A stretch of 64,000 bases of DNA from Gammaproteobacteria bacterium (GTDB lineage Bacteria > Pseudomonadota > Gammaproteobacteria > Burkholderiales > Nitrosomonadaceae): contig CP054179.1 in assembly GCA_015709615.1 (NCBI GenBank), positions 1,984,001 to 2,048,000 on the forward strand. Reading direction: 5' to 3'. The translations under genes were made by a program, and so were the position numbers. Shown here one piece after another: positions 36,945 to 45,443 of this stretch; within the stretch, counting starts at the first letter, position 1; each line of letters opens with the position of its first letter. Under the pieces are notes generated by a model. That model was not told the origin of the DNA and did not search any database. It was given only the letters and a program-made list of their open reading frames with translations.

Positions 36945-37756
36945 GGCACTTTACGCAAACTGGGTTTACCTACATCATCCTGCAAAATCTCATATAGTTC
37001 GAAAACTACTATAGGTGCAGGATCACTAACCATTAATCCAATTACTGCATCAATACGATTAATTGCGGCTGTTAATGCAGCATTGTAATAATCAACTGCT
37101 GATGGTTTACCATACTTTTCTGTTGAGACTTTCTGGATTAATAAATTAAGATCATCACGAGAAGATTTTAACTTTGGCAAAAGTTCGGCTATCTTTGGAA
37201 CGGGAACACGAAGTTCTGATGCAATTGTAACTATTTCTTGTTTTATCTTGGTGACCTTATCCAAGCTTTTCTGAGCATCAGTCATCTGATTTTCTTGAAT
37301 GGCTTTTAATAGCGTTTTCCCCACATTATCCAACTCATCAGCTAATGATGCATAATTGGTAGCACCTTGTTGACTAAATACTCCTGCACTAGTCGCTGTT
37401 GCAACTCCTTCCTTAAGTAATCCTGCAACCGAATTAATCAACTCTGGAATTTTGGAATCTGCTGTTTGACCATAGGATGTTAGTATTCCATTGCTCAGAC
37501 TAACAGAGAACTGATGACTTCCAAGTCCGGGAGAAAATACTGCATATTGTGGTTTAGTTTTATCTGGCAGATGCACAATACTAATATCCACCGCATCTTT
37601 GCTCTTTCTCGCCACAAGTACATAAGGTTTTGTTTCGAAGTATTTTAGTCCCGTCTCTTTTTTTAAATCTTCATCACTGTAAAACTTAACATTTGCACAA
37701 CCTGTAACCGATAATACGACTCCAAGAAGAATAGTTATAAAAATGCTCGAATCCAT
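36941..37756 (-). CDS. Predicted lipoprotein, function unknown
   Basis: A 271-aa lipoprotein with lipobox SVTGC (cysteine near residue 20) after a hydrophobic segment. The middle is rich in Ala, Gln and Lys and helical (LLKAIQENQMTDAQKSLDK and following), compatible with a coiled coil. I do not recognise a domain. It heads the lipoprotein-protease-NHL operon, the stop overlapping the protease start by four bases. An envelope-associated role for the three proteins together is inferred. Confidence 0.75.
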   Translation of the reverse strand: MDSSIFITILLGVVLSVTGCANVKFYSDEDLKKETGLKYFETKPYVLVARKSKDAVDISIVHLPDKTKPQYAVFSPGLGSHQFSVSLSNGILTSYGQTADSKIPELINSVAGLLKEGVATATSAGVFSQQGATNYASLADELDNVGKTLLKAIQENQMTDAQKSLDKVTKIKQEIVTIASELRVPVPKIAELLPKLKSSRDDLNLLIQKVSTEKYGKPSAVDYYNAALTAAINRIDAVIGLMVSDPAPIVVFELYEILQDDVGKPSLRKVP

Positions 37757-38356
37757 GATTTCTCCTTAATGTAAGTTCATGCTGAATTATAAAATTCATC
37801 GGATTTTAGATTAATCTACTACATTAATGAGGCAATGGCTTAAATTTCTTCAATCTCTTGTTGTATAGATTCGTAAGGGGTTCAATGGCGTCTAAATATA
37901 GACGCGATGATTAAATAACTATCTTAAATCAAGCTATTCAGCTGATTGTTGATTTTTTTAACATGTTTATATCGAAATTGCCATGACTTTTATCACAACT
38001 ATTTAAGAAAATGACCAGAAATTTTCATCATTTGTATGTTCCTATCTAAGTTGCTCGCATGGGGGTTCATAAGCAGTTGATAGAAATGTTATTGCCATTT
38101 TGAGCGCATGAAATAGCCTTATAAAATATAGCTGTATTGCAATTGTACTTGTAGAACGTGAAGTTTCTGTTTTCTGTGCTACATATCAAAAGGCAGCTGT
38201 ACTCAAACAATTTTTTTCGCAATATCAATCTGAAGTAAAGTAACTAGTACTACCTCAGCAGTAGTTCCTCAAACAATTCCCATTTAATCGTAGCAATCAG
38301 GGCAGGCGCATTCTTGCACCTGTCATGCTTTCGCTCGTCCATAAAAAGGAGAAAAA
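37757..38356. other. AT-rich intergenic region without a gene
   Basis: It separates the divergent lipoprotein operon and the small gene at 38357. It must contain promoters for both sides, but I see no convincing box pairs, repeats or RNA, and no supported open frame. Confidence 0.4.
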
Positions 38357-38665
38357 ATGTGTAATCCCAAATCAACAAGGGAGCGGCGTCCTATTGCCCT
38401 GTTTCCGTTAGGTAAGATTTTCGCAACCCCCGGTGTACTAGAGGTACTGGATCGATATGCCATCAATGCGATGGACTTGATCAAACGACACCAATCCGGC
38501 GACTGGGGGAATGTGCCACCCTGCGATGCTGAAGAAAACTTGCGCTCGGTCGAGAATGACTTTCGCATCTTGTCGAGCTATCCAATCAGCGACGATCAGA
38601 ACCTTTGGATCATCACCGAAGCGGATCGCAGCGTCACCACTTTGCTTCTGCCTGAAGAATATTGA
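38357..38665 (+). CDS. Conserved island/plasmid hypothetical protein (102 aa)
   Basis: This matches, from memory, a family of about 100-aa proteins often found on plasmids and integrative elements. The recognisable features are FPLGKIFATPGVLEVL, the RHQSGDWGNV block and the C-terminus IITEADRSVTTLLLPEEY. Its role is unknown. The start has AAGGAG 6 bases upstream. It is followed by a terminator-bearing gap, then a 71-aa gene, a tyrosine recombinase and a papain-like gene, which look like one accessory module. Confidence 0.75.
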   Translation: MCNPKSTRERRPIALFPLGKIFATPGVLEVLDRYAINAMDLIKRHQSGDWGNVPPCDAEENLRSVENDFRILSSYPISDDQNLWIITEADRSVTTLLLPEEY

Positions 38666-38762
38666 GAGCCGGATTTTGCTGTTTAAACTTTTTAGTCGGC
38701 TATAACAACAAGCTCCTTTCGGGTGTTATGGGAGCAAACTAAACGAAAACACCCAAACGTTA

Positions 38763-38797
38763 GCCTGTCAGCAGATTCAATGCTGGCGGGCTTTTTT
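38763..38797 (+). terminator. Rho-independent terminator
   Basis: GCCTGTCAGCA (38763-38773) pairs with TGCTGGCGGGC (38781-38791), allowing G-U pairs, and is followed directly by TTTTTT. It ends the transcript of the 102-aa gene, about 100 bases past its stop. Confidence 0.8.
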
Positions 38798-38874
38798 ATT
38801 ACTTTTCAACTTACGATAACTGTTCATTATCGCAACCGTGATGATTAGGTTATCCATTACTTATGGAGATTCAT

Positions 38875-39090
38875 ATGAAATTAATTGAAAAATCCGATAC
38901 ACCATTGACCGATGCCGTGGTGGAACTGACCGGCAAGGATGGCAATGCCTTCTTGATTCTCGGCCAAGTTCGCCGCGCTATTCTAAACAGCAACCACCCG
39001 GAACTAGCAGAAAACTTCATGCGTGAAGCCACCGCCAGCGATTACGAGCATTTATTGAGCGTGTGTATGCGCTATGTCGATGTCCGGTAG
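38875..39090 (+). CDS. Small hypothetical protein (71 aa)
   Basis: A short acidic protein with no recognised domain; the sequence (VELTGKDGNAFLILGQVRRA, then EFMREA-like helix) looks like a small helical regulator. The start at 38875 has GGAG 6 bases upstream; the in-frame ATG at 38863 overlaps that site. It lies nine bases before the tyrosine recombinase and is probably cotranscribed with it, so it could modulate recombination; this is inference. Confidence 0.65.
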   Translation: MKLIEKSDTPLTDAVVELTGKDGNAFLILGQVRRAILNSNHPELAENFMREATASDYEHLLSVCMRYVDVR

Positions 39091-39099
39091 GAGGATGCA

Positions 39100-40020
39100 A
39101 TGAAAAGCAAACTAACACTTTCAAGCAATGATACCCGCAAAAAAGTCCGCACCTATCTGGCCGCCACGCAAGCCAAGAATACCCAATTGGCCTATCAGAG
39201 CGATATAGCGCATTTTCTGAAAAGCGGTGGCAGGATTCCGGCAACTCCGCGTTGTGTTGCATCCTATCTGGCGGTTCATGCCAATACCTTGTCACTGGCA
39301 ACGCTCAATCGCCGAGTGGTGGCAATCGGTCACGCGCATAAAGATAAAGGATTGGCATCACCGACTCGCTCAGCATTGGTAACCGATACACTGCGCGGTA
39401 TCCGGCGCATCAACGGCAGCAGGCAGCGGCAAGTCATGCCCTTGCTGAAAGCCGATCTGATCAAAATTACCAGAAAATTAACCGGATTGATTGGATTACG
39501 CGATAAGGCACTGCTGCTGATTGGCTTTGCCGGAGCATTCCGCCGCTCTGAATTGGTAGCGCTGCAAGTTGAAGATGTGCGGTTTATAGCTGAGGGTGTG
39601 CTGATTCAGGTGCGTCGCAGCAAAACCGATCAGAATGGTGTCGGCAGAAATGTCGCCATTCCCTATACCAAAGGCCGTCATTGCCCGGTGCAGGCTTTAA
39701 AGCTGTGGCTCAAAAAATCAGGTATTAGAAGCGGTGCACTGTTTCGCCGCATGAATCGCTTCGACCAAATAACGAACTACGGATTATGCCCGGGATCGGT
39801 TGCGCTGATCATCAAGCAGCGTGTGGCTGAGGCCGGATTGAATCCCAAACAGTACTCAGGCCATAGCTTGCGAGCGGGGTTGGTAACCAGTGCGGCCAAG
39901 GCCGGGGTCAGTTCCTGGAAAATCCGTCAGCAAACTGCGCATAAGTCGGATGTGATGGTGCGGCGCTATATCCGGGATGGTCAGTTGTTTCACAACAATG
40001 CGGTCAGCCAAATCTGGTAA
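39100..40020 (+). CDS. XerC/XerD-like tyrosine recombinase
   Basis: A 306-aa site-specific recombinase. The N-terminal SAM-like core-binding domain (about 14-100) is followed by the catalytic domain with Arg148, Lys175, His255-x-x-Arg258, His281 and the nucleophile Tyr290; the set is complete. It is unrelated in detail to the P4-type integrase at 27.8 kb, so this island carries two recombination systems. Base use is closer to the core genes than to the AT-rich island parts. Confidence 0.9.
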   Translation: MKSKLTLSSNDTRKKVRTYLAATQAKNTQLAYQSDIAHFLKSGGRIPATPRCVASYLAVHANTLSLATLNRRVVAIGHAHKDKGLASPTRSALVTDTLRGIRRINGSRQRQVMPLLKADLIKITRKLTGLIGLRDKALLLIGFAGAFRRSELVALQVEDVRFIAEGVLIQVRRSKTDQNGVGRNVAIPYTKGRHCPVQALKLWLKKSGIRSGALFRRMNRFDQITNYGLCPGSVALIIKQRVAEAGLNPKQYSGHSLRAGLVTSAAKAGVSSWKIRQQTAHKSDVMVRRYIRDGQLFHNNAVSQIW

Positions 40021-40046
40021 CCATCATGTCTGATGAGGAAAGCATC

Positions 40047-40613
40047 ATGCCCATCCGGCAAGGCAGTATTGATGGATTATGTGGCGTATATTCAGTGATG
40101 AATGCAACCGAAGCCGTCATTGGCAAATTTCACTATGACCGCAAACTGGGACGCAAAGCCAGTCAGCGAAAAGTTTTGTTTAAAAACCTGATTGGCTATT
40201 TGGCTCAACAGGGCATGCTTGCAGAAGCCATGATCTGGGGTTTTGAAAATATCGACGCCAAAGGCGGCTTCATCGACATCGCCATCAAATCCGTCAAGAA
40301 GTACCAGAAACGCAAATTACGCAAGGAAATCGCATTCGATACGGATGACGTGACACTGGATGCCTATTGGGAAAAACTGACCGAACATCTAAGCCAACCG
40401 GAATCGGCGGTCATCATTTGCTTGAGTGGTCGTATCAAACATTGGACTTGCGTTAGAAGGATTACGCCTAGCGCGCTGATTTTATCCGACTCATCGGGTA
40501 TCCGGCAGATTGCCCTGGATCGGTGTGCAGTTTCTACTGGGAAGGGGGATTTATATATCTTGTGGCCGAAATTGACTTATTTGCTGTCAATTGGAAATAT
40601 TAAACTGCCGTGA
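40047..40613 (+). CDS. Papain-like cysteine protease-type protein
   Basis: In this 188-aa protein, Cys12 lies in a typical nucleophile setting (GSIDGLCGVYSVMNA), with Gln5 before it as a possible oxyanion residue. His132 (IKHWTCV) and Asp148 (LILSDSSG) complete a plausible Cys-His-Asp triad. The family is not one I can name. The start at 40047 is preferred because GAGGAA lies 6 bases upstream; an ATG at 40026 is less well placed. It follows the tyrosine recombinase by 26 bases. Confidence 0.65.
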   Translation: MPIRQGSIDGLCGVYSVMNATEAVIGKFHYDRKLGRKASQRKVLFKNLIGYLAQQGMLAEAMIWGFENIDAKGGFIDIAIKSVKKYQKRKLRKEIAFDTDDVTLDAYWEKLTEHLSQPESAVIICLSGRIKHWTCVRRITPSALILSDSSGIRQIALDRCAVSTGKGDLYILWPKLTYLLSIGNIKLP

Positions 40614-40768
40614 TAGATCAGATAAGTAAAAATAGGCTTCATACAATGATCAGCAATATGAGGCCGATTGGATTTCCTAAAGAACTTAATAGATTATCCG
40701 TTTTTATTTGGCTACAGTAAAAGTATTTACTCTAAATCCACGTTACTCATTACTCTTTGGTGAATGCG

Positions 40769-40951
40769 ATGAAATGCGAAGTATGCGATAAAAATCTTGG
40801 ATTAGATCTACGATGGGCTATCTCAGATGAGATTCAGAAGTGCATAATGGTTGGCCCTAATGGATATCCAGAAATTGACTTTCAGGGAGCGACGCTACTT
40901 GGAATTATTGTTGTGAACAACATGCGCGTGACGCTTGTAAAACATATTTAA
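40769..40951 (+). CDS. Small hypothetical protein with a CxxC pair
   Basis: A short open frame (MKCEVCDKNLGLDLRWAI...) of about 60 aa, starting at ATG 40769. One CxxC is present near the start. It is too short to assign. It may be half of a degraded gene continued by the next frame. Confidence 0.35.
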   Translation: MKCEVCDKNLGLDLRWAISDEIQKCIMVGPNGYPEIDFQGATLLGIIVVNNMRVTLVKHI

Positions 40952-40953
40952 CC

Positions 40954-41154
40954 TTGGCTAAGGCTGAAGCAACATGGTCTACTTCTACTATTCAACCAAT
41001 AGAGAATTGCGGTGTTTGCAAATCAAGCTTTAATACTGATACGTGGCATAGAGTACTTGCATTGAGTCAAGAATGCGGTCACGAGAACGACCCTGAACTT
41101 ATTGATATTGAATATGTAACTCGATTTTGCCCAACATGCACTCCGCGTGAATAA
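40954..41154 (+). CDS. Small hypothetical protein with two CxxC motifs
   Basis: This 66-aa frame has CGVC near residue 19 and CPTC near the end, a zinc-ribbon-like pattern, with CGH between. It starts at TTG 40954, just after the preceding small frame. It may be a small zinc protein or the shifted end of a broken gene. Confidence 0.35.
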   Translation: MAKAEATWSTSTIQPIENCGVCKSSFNTDTWHRVLALSQECGHENDPELIDIEYVTRFCPTCTPRE

Positions 41155-41234
41155 TTACAACCCATTAGAATGTTTTTAGTACATATTTTCCAGTACGAAA
41201 TATAGTCTTATATCATGATTTTTCTTTTTGAGGC

Positions 41235-41430
41235 TTACACCTGCCGTGTGTTCTGACAATCTCCATCGGCATCAATCCAGTGCGGCCAATCTTTGCGGTT
41301 GTAGGGACTAACCTGAGCGGGGGCGGCGATTGATTCCTGTTGAGGGGTAACCCGCTTTTCTACAGCGCAACCGGAAAGTGTCACCAGAACGGAAACTAAC
41401 AGGGATAGAACGTATTCTTCAGTGGCTACG
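41235..41430 (-). pseudogene. Truncated secreted HNH-type nuclease relic
   Basis: On the minus strand this encodes a lipoprotein signal (VLSLLVSVLVTLSGC) followed by QVSPYNRKDWPHWIDADGDC and QNTR, which resembles the start of secreted HNH (DUF1524-like) nucleases. There is no start codon in frame and it stops after QNTRQV. The catalytic HNH part is missing. Confidence 0.55.
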
Positions 41431-41681
41431 TTACAACCATGTTTGGTTTAAGGGCATTGCATCCTGTCTAGTGGTCAACCGGGTATGAACGGTTGCCCGC
41501 CATACCCGGAATTCTTAAAATAAAATTAGCAACTCATGTGCTACAGTGAAATTAGTACGCAGCAGAATTTTTCTCACAAATTAGCAAAAGAAACTGTCAC
41601 CCCGATTCAGCAGAACAACAGCCCCACGCCCATCGGCTGGACTAAGACCAAGCAACCACACTCGGCACATATTTAGGGACG

Positions 41682-42626
41682 TCATGACAAGAACCGCAGC
41701 GACTTCAGCCCCGGTCCGATCGACAGCCTACGAAGCACAACGGGCTCATGGGTGTACTGACCAAGCCTGCGTAAATATCGTTTTCTCGTGTTGCCGTCCA
41801 GTTGGCTAAGGGCAGCGTTCAGCCCCTCAGCTTGCGCCGCGGCCAGAAAGTCTACATCAAAGTAATCATCGGCCAGGAAGTCATCGCGAAAGAAACTGAG
41901 CTTCTTGAAATGATTCCTCAACTTATCAGCAATCTCGTCCATGGAGAACCCGAGATCACGGTTCACAATTTCTAACCTCATGCGGCTAACGTGATCAACC
42001 GTAGCGCCACGTGATCGATCAGCCTGCTCCTTGGTTTTATCGTACAGTGTAACCCGAACGTTGCTACGACTGCTGCCGCAAATTTGGGATTCAACCTCAT
42101 CGTCCGCGCCGCGAACAAGCTCAGAACAATTCACCCCCTTCATGTAGTGATAGCTATTATTAACAGTCCTGTGGAAATCAACGGTGGTGTCCAAACGGGT
42201 CAAACGCCCCTCGTAGAACAGGGAACGAGCCCGCTTCAGCCCCAGGATTCTGACCAACAAGCGCCGCAATTTGCGCCTACCCGTGCTCCCAAGTTTCGTG
42301 GGATTGAATTCAAACTTAATAAAGTTATGAGCCTTATTTACGGGGTATATTGAAACCTTGAAGTTGAAGTAGCCTAGCTCAGTATCCGTAGGTACCCTGA
42401 AATCATAAGTATGGTTATACCTTCCATGCTTTTCCTGATAATTTTTAACTATATAATCATCAGGATCAATATTGTCGGAGCCGACCGAACGGACCCGTAG
42501 ATTATTCAGTTTGCTATTAGATAAATCCGTGAGATTACTTTTAATGGTAAGCCTTATACTTTCCACTATGTGGGACGTAACGCTAACCTTATCGAAAATA
42601 ACTTTTATAATGGGTACAATTTTCAT
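41682..42626 (-). CDS. Replication initiation factor (Rep_trans-like)
   Basis: The 314-aa protein resembles plasmid and mobile-element replication initiation factors: RLTRLDTTVDFH, NVRVTLYDKTKEQ and the RLEIVNRDL segment follow the order of that family (known to nick and initiate rolling-circle or related replication). A signature catalytic Tyr is not assigned with certainty. It lies downstream of a P-loop ATPase and AlpA, all leftward, together a likely replication module for an integrated element. Confidence 0.65.
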   Translation of the reverse strand: MKIVPIIKVIFDKVSVTSHIVESIRLTIKSNLTDLSNSKLNNLRVRSVGSDNIDPDDYIVKNYQEKHGRYNHTYDFRVPTDTELGYFNFKVSIYPVNKAHNFIKFEFNPTKLGSTGRRKLRRLLVRILGLKRARSLFYEGRLTRLDTTVDFHRTVNNSYHYMKGVNCSELVRGADDEVESQICGSSRSNVRVTLYDKTKEQADRSRGATVDHVSRMRLEIVNRDLGFSMDEIADKLRNHFKKLSFFRDDFLADDYFDVDFLAAAQAEGLNAALSQLDGNTRKRYLRRLGQYTHEPVVLRRLSIGPGLKSLRFLS

Positions 42627-42863
42627 AATTAATCACCATTGCTGATAACAATTCATTAACATGATCACAATCAAATTAATTCATTGTTAGATGCAAAAAA
42701 GATAAGTGATGAATGTGAACCGGGGGAGTGAGAAATATTATCCTGTACTCATATCCTGTACGTATAACGTGCTGTTAGTAATTGAAAAAATAAACACCCA
42801 ACTACGTTTAACACATAAAAATATTCGTCACATCCGTCACATTCACCACGCATGCATCAAGAT

Positions 42864-44279
42864 TTACTTTTCTTTAGTTGGTGGGGTTATTTCCACTTTA
42901 GCACCATCCCTCGTCTTATCGATGTGCCTTATTTGGATTCCCTTTAGTTCAAATAAAGCTTTTTCGATTCTATCCAGTTCAACTTTTAGTGCTCTCGATG
43001 AATCGGGAATGCCGCCAGAGGAATTGGTATAGCCCTTCAATGTTTCGATTAATTTTTGACGAGTGTATATTTTTGCCCCGGCCAGATCTTTTGCAAGGGC
43101 AATTATTGCTTGCGCTACTGCCGAATCTTCAATAATGGTGTAAGAACCATAATCCAAGTTTTGATTGTAGGCTTTAAGAAATGTGCCCTTTTCATACCCT
43201 AGTATTTGTTCAACTGCGATACCGATCTTTGCAAAATCACCCATCCTCGGTAACTCAGCGGGAATTTCAACTTTATCCCTCAAAACCAATACTTGCTGCA
43301 AAAGATCATAAAATCCACTCATAATTTCTGGCAAATCCGCATTAAACTGGATATCCCAATTTTTCTTACCACCAGTTTTAGCATAATCTTCAGGTGTGAG
43401 TTGCTGCAATCGAACATGAAATGTCCTATTGAGCGCATCGTCTTGTGTAAGTGGTGATTGCAATCCATTGAGGACAATTGGATTCTTTAAGTCAATGATT
43501 AATGGTTCATTGTTGGTGTAGAGCTCACGTTCAAAATAATTTCCACCCGTGCAAGCTTGGCAGAGTACATTTTGCACATCGCTATCAAGGCTATGACCGT
43601 TGTTGTCAAATGTCAGCAAATGATTATGCGTAGCGGCCAAATAAATATCTTTTGTCGATTCGAGCAGGCTTCCTATTCCAAAAGATGATGGATCTATAAT
43701 GCTTCTAATACAATAGGTTGTGAATGACTTCCCGCAACCCGATCCGCCAGTGATGAGGAAAATGATATAGTCCGTATCCGGGAAACAGCAATTCAACAGG
43801 CCGGCAAGGAACAGCAGTCGAATATTTTTGTTGCGTATCGGAACATATTTCCAGAGCCGTTCTAAATTTCCCTTTGCTTCTTTTTTATAGGCAATTTTTC
43901 CTCTATGCTTAGAATAAACAAACTTTATATTTCTATTTCTTGTGAGTTTGATTCCCTCATTAGATATTTTGACCAGCCGATCACGATCGCCTAAAGAGAT
44001 ATAAAGTACACCATCACGCATTGCATACCTTAAATTTACTTCCTCGACCTCTGTCGCTAGTATTGCTTCTGCTTCAAGCTTTTCAATAATTTCATTGACA
44101 GTCTTTTTAATTGAAACCAAGCCCTTCCGTGCTACTATTATCGACAAAAGATCGCGTAGTTCTTTTGAGCGTAAACGAGCTGTATAGTAGGTGCCATCAA
44201 CTTCAAAGGATACATATATGTTACCGATGCTATCCTTGAAAATCCTATAGTCTCCTAATAAATCCAAAATATTTCTCAT
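42864..44279 (-). CDS. P-loop ATPase/helicase of mobile element
   Basis: A 471-aa protein with a Walker A GGSGCGKS at 178-185 and a Walker B-like TFDNNG, in the setting of the D5/SF3-related replication helicases found in phage satellites and integrative elements. The region ALNRTFHVRLQQL is a likely sensor/arginine-finger segment. The first 150 residues lack a recognised primase domain. It is 26 nt downstream-oriented from the AlpA gene region and precedes the Rep-like gene. Role in element replication is inferred. Confidence 0.7.
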   Translation of the reverse strand: MRNILDLLGDYRIFKDSIGNIYVSFEVDGTYYTARLRSKELRDLLSIIVARKGLVSIKKTVNEIIEKLEAEAILATEVEEVNLRYAMRDGVLYISLGDRDRLVKISNEGIKLTRNRNIKFVYSKHRGKIAYKKEAKGNLERLWKYVPIRNKNIRLLFLAGLLNCCFPDTDYIIFLITGGSGCGKSFTTYCIRSIIDPSSFGIGSLLESTKDIYLAATHNHLLTFDNNGHSLDSDVQNVLCQACTGGNYFERELYTNNEPLIIDLKNPIVLNGLQSPLTQDDALNRTFHVRLQQLTPEDYAKTGGKKNWDIQFNADLPEIMSGFYDLLQQVLVLRDKVEIPAELPRMGDFAKIGIAVEQILGYEKGTFLKAYNQNLDYGSYTIIEDSAVAQAIIALAKDLAGAKIYTRQKLIETLKGYTNSSGGIPDSSRALKVELDRIEKALFELKGIQIRHIDKTRDGAKVEITPPTKEK

Positions 44280-44390
44280 GTATTTCTCCCTTATAATAAA
44301 GGCGTTAAAATAAAAATCGCCAATTTGCCCCCTTGAAAAATTGCGGAAACAAATTGACGTTAAGTTTCTTTTCTGGTATAAAACCTTTGC

Positions 44391-44582
44391 TTATTTGTTT
44401 TGAGTTGTTTCTGCCTCCCTTTTCTCTAGCCATGCGGAAACTGCTGCTTCGGAATAGCCAACCGAGCGAATTCCGAGACGTATAGCCGGGACGAAATCGC
44501 CCTGAGCACGCAATCTGTAAATTGAGCTCCGTGAAAGCCCCAATCGCTTTACGAGCTGATTCATACGAATAATTTTTGTCAT
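44391..44582 (-). CDS. alpA: AlpA-family excisionase/transcription regulator
   Basis: A 63-aa MerR-like winged helix protein: IRMNQLVKRLGLSRSSIYRL and the closing YSEAAVSAWLEKRE are canonical AlpA. These small proteins control integrase expression and excision of P4-like elements. It lies upstream of the ATPase gene. A longer overlapping frame (44305-44694) in another phase is a shadow; the AlpA match decides the choice. Confidence 0.9.
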   Translation of the reverse strand: MTKIIRMNQLVKRLGLSRSSIYRLRAQGDFVPAIRLGIRSVGYSEAAVSAWLEKREAETTQNK

Positions 44583-44786
44583 TCCATAAATATCTCCTAT
44601 AAAAAGTCATTGATAGTGAAACGTTGAAAAGAGTTTTCTCATCCAGATCTTGTAACCGAACCTCATGTTTTGTGGACGTAAAGCTTCGGTACAAACTATC
44701 TATATAAAAGACTGCTTTTTATATTTCCTTACTCTCCTTAAATGTCATCTAGTTAATATTGTTGTTAAATTTTTTCTGACTTAATT

Positions 44787-44858
44787 TGCCCTTCCTTTAA
44801 ACTAAGATGGTTTGAAAACCCTTGGCTTGAAGAGTGTACTCAACACTTCGCCGCGCAT
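44787..44858 (+). repeat. Structured direct repeat, copy 1
   Basis: Contains a hairpin around GGTTTGAAAACC followed by GAAGAGTGT...ACACTTCG that can form a second stem. The same order recurs in copy 2 at 45127-45200. Conserved stems with changed bases suggest a functional RNA or a protein-binding DNA structure. Confidence 0.45.
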
Positions 44859-45126
44859 CATTTGGCGTAGTGTCACCATTTTTCCCCTTCTCAAGAAATT
44901 TTTACAGACCGTACAGATTCAATCCGTAGATGTGTTGACTTGCAGGTTGTCTTGTGGTTACAGATTTTGGATCGGTTTGTTGAGATGTGCTATCGACATT
45001 GAGGTATAAATTGAAGATATCGTGAGCTGTTGAGGGTGGGTAAGCTTTCAAGATTCTGATATGTAGAAAGCTTTATAAATTGTCGCGCGGGGGGTAATTA
45101 TGTTTAATTCTCTTCGGGTTTAATTG

Positions 45127-45200
45127 CTCATCCCTTGGAACAAAGCTGGTTGAAAACCATCAGCTTGAGGAGCGCATTTAATACCTCGCTGCTTGCGGCG
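45127..45200 (+). repeat. Structured direct repeat, copy 2
   Basis: Hairpin AAGCTGGTT-gaa-AACCATCAGCTT is followed by GAGGAGCG...CCTCGCTG. Compare with copy 1, about 340 bases to the left. Base changes preserve pairing in the first stem, which supports real structure. Confidence 0.45.
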
Positions 45201-45290
45201 GGGTGCTTTATTAGATATTTAAATTAACTTTAAAAAGATGGATTATGGATTTTTTCAATATTTACCAACGCTAATTGGTATCGCTGATTC

Positions 45291-45443
45291 CTTAGGTAAG
45301 CGCTGATTAATTGACCGCACGAGCGAAAATCGCTTTATTGCATGGTTCTTGTTTTTTGGAATATAACTTTTTGATATATTGAGGTTGTTACGATCCGTTC
45401 GTCTATCAATATCCGTTCGCCGAATTAATCAGTATTTCCTCAG
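45291..45443. repeat. Small non-coding inverted-repeat element (MITE-like), copy A
   Basis: Ends CTTAGGTAAGCGCTGATTAA at the left and the inverted form AATTAATCAGTATTTCCTCAG at the right enclose about 150 bases without a gene. Shares its ends with the element at 61402-61545. Its right end supplies the stop codon of the gene at 45440-46273. Confidence 0.7.

Larger units (their letters stand above)
44583..45439. other. Long intergenic region with paired structured repeats
   Basis: No supported gene. It contains two diverged repeats (44787-44858 and 45127-45200), an inverted repeat AAGCTTTC/GAAAGCTT (45042-45049, 45066-45073), and an inverted-repeat element (45291-45443). It precedes the leftward alpA operon, so promoters and perhaps replication or transfer sites would be expected here. 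Confidence 0.5.

Noticed and set aside
44305..44694. A 129-aa open frame overlapping alpA on the same strand
   Set aside because: It lies in another phase and has no family features; the shorter AlpA frame has a clear helix-turn-helix match.
44787..45200. CRISPR-like array
   Set aside because: There are only two diverged copies about 340 bases apart with no uniform spacers or cas genes.
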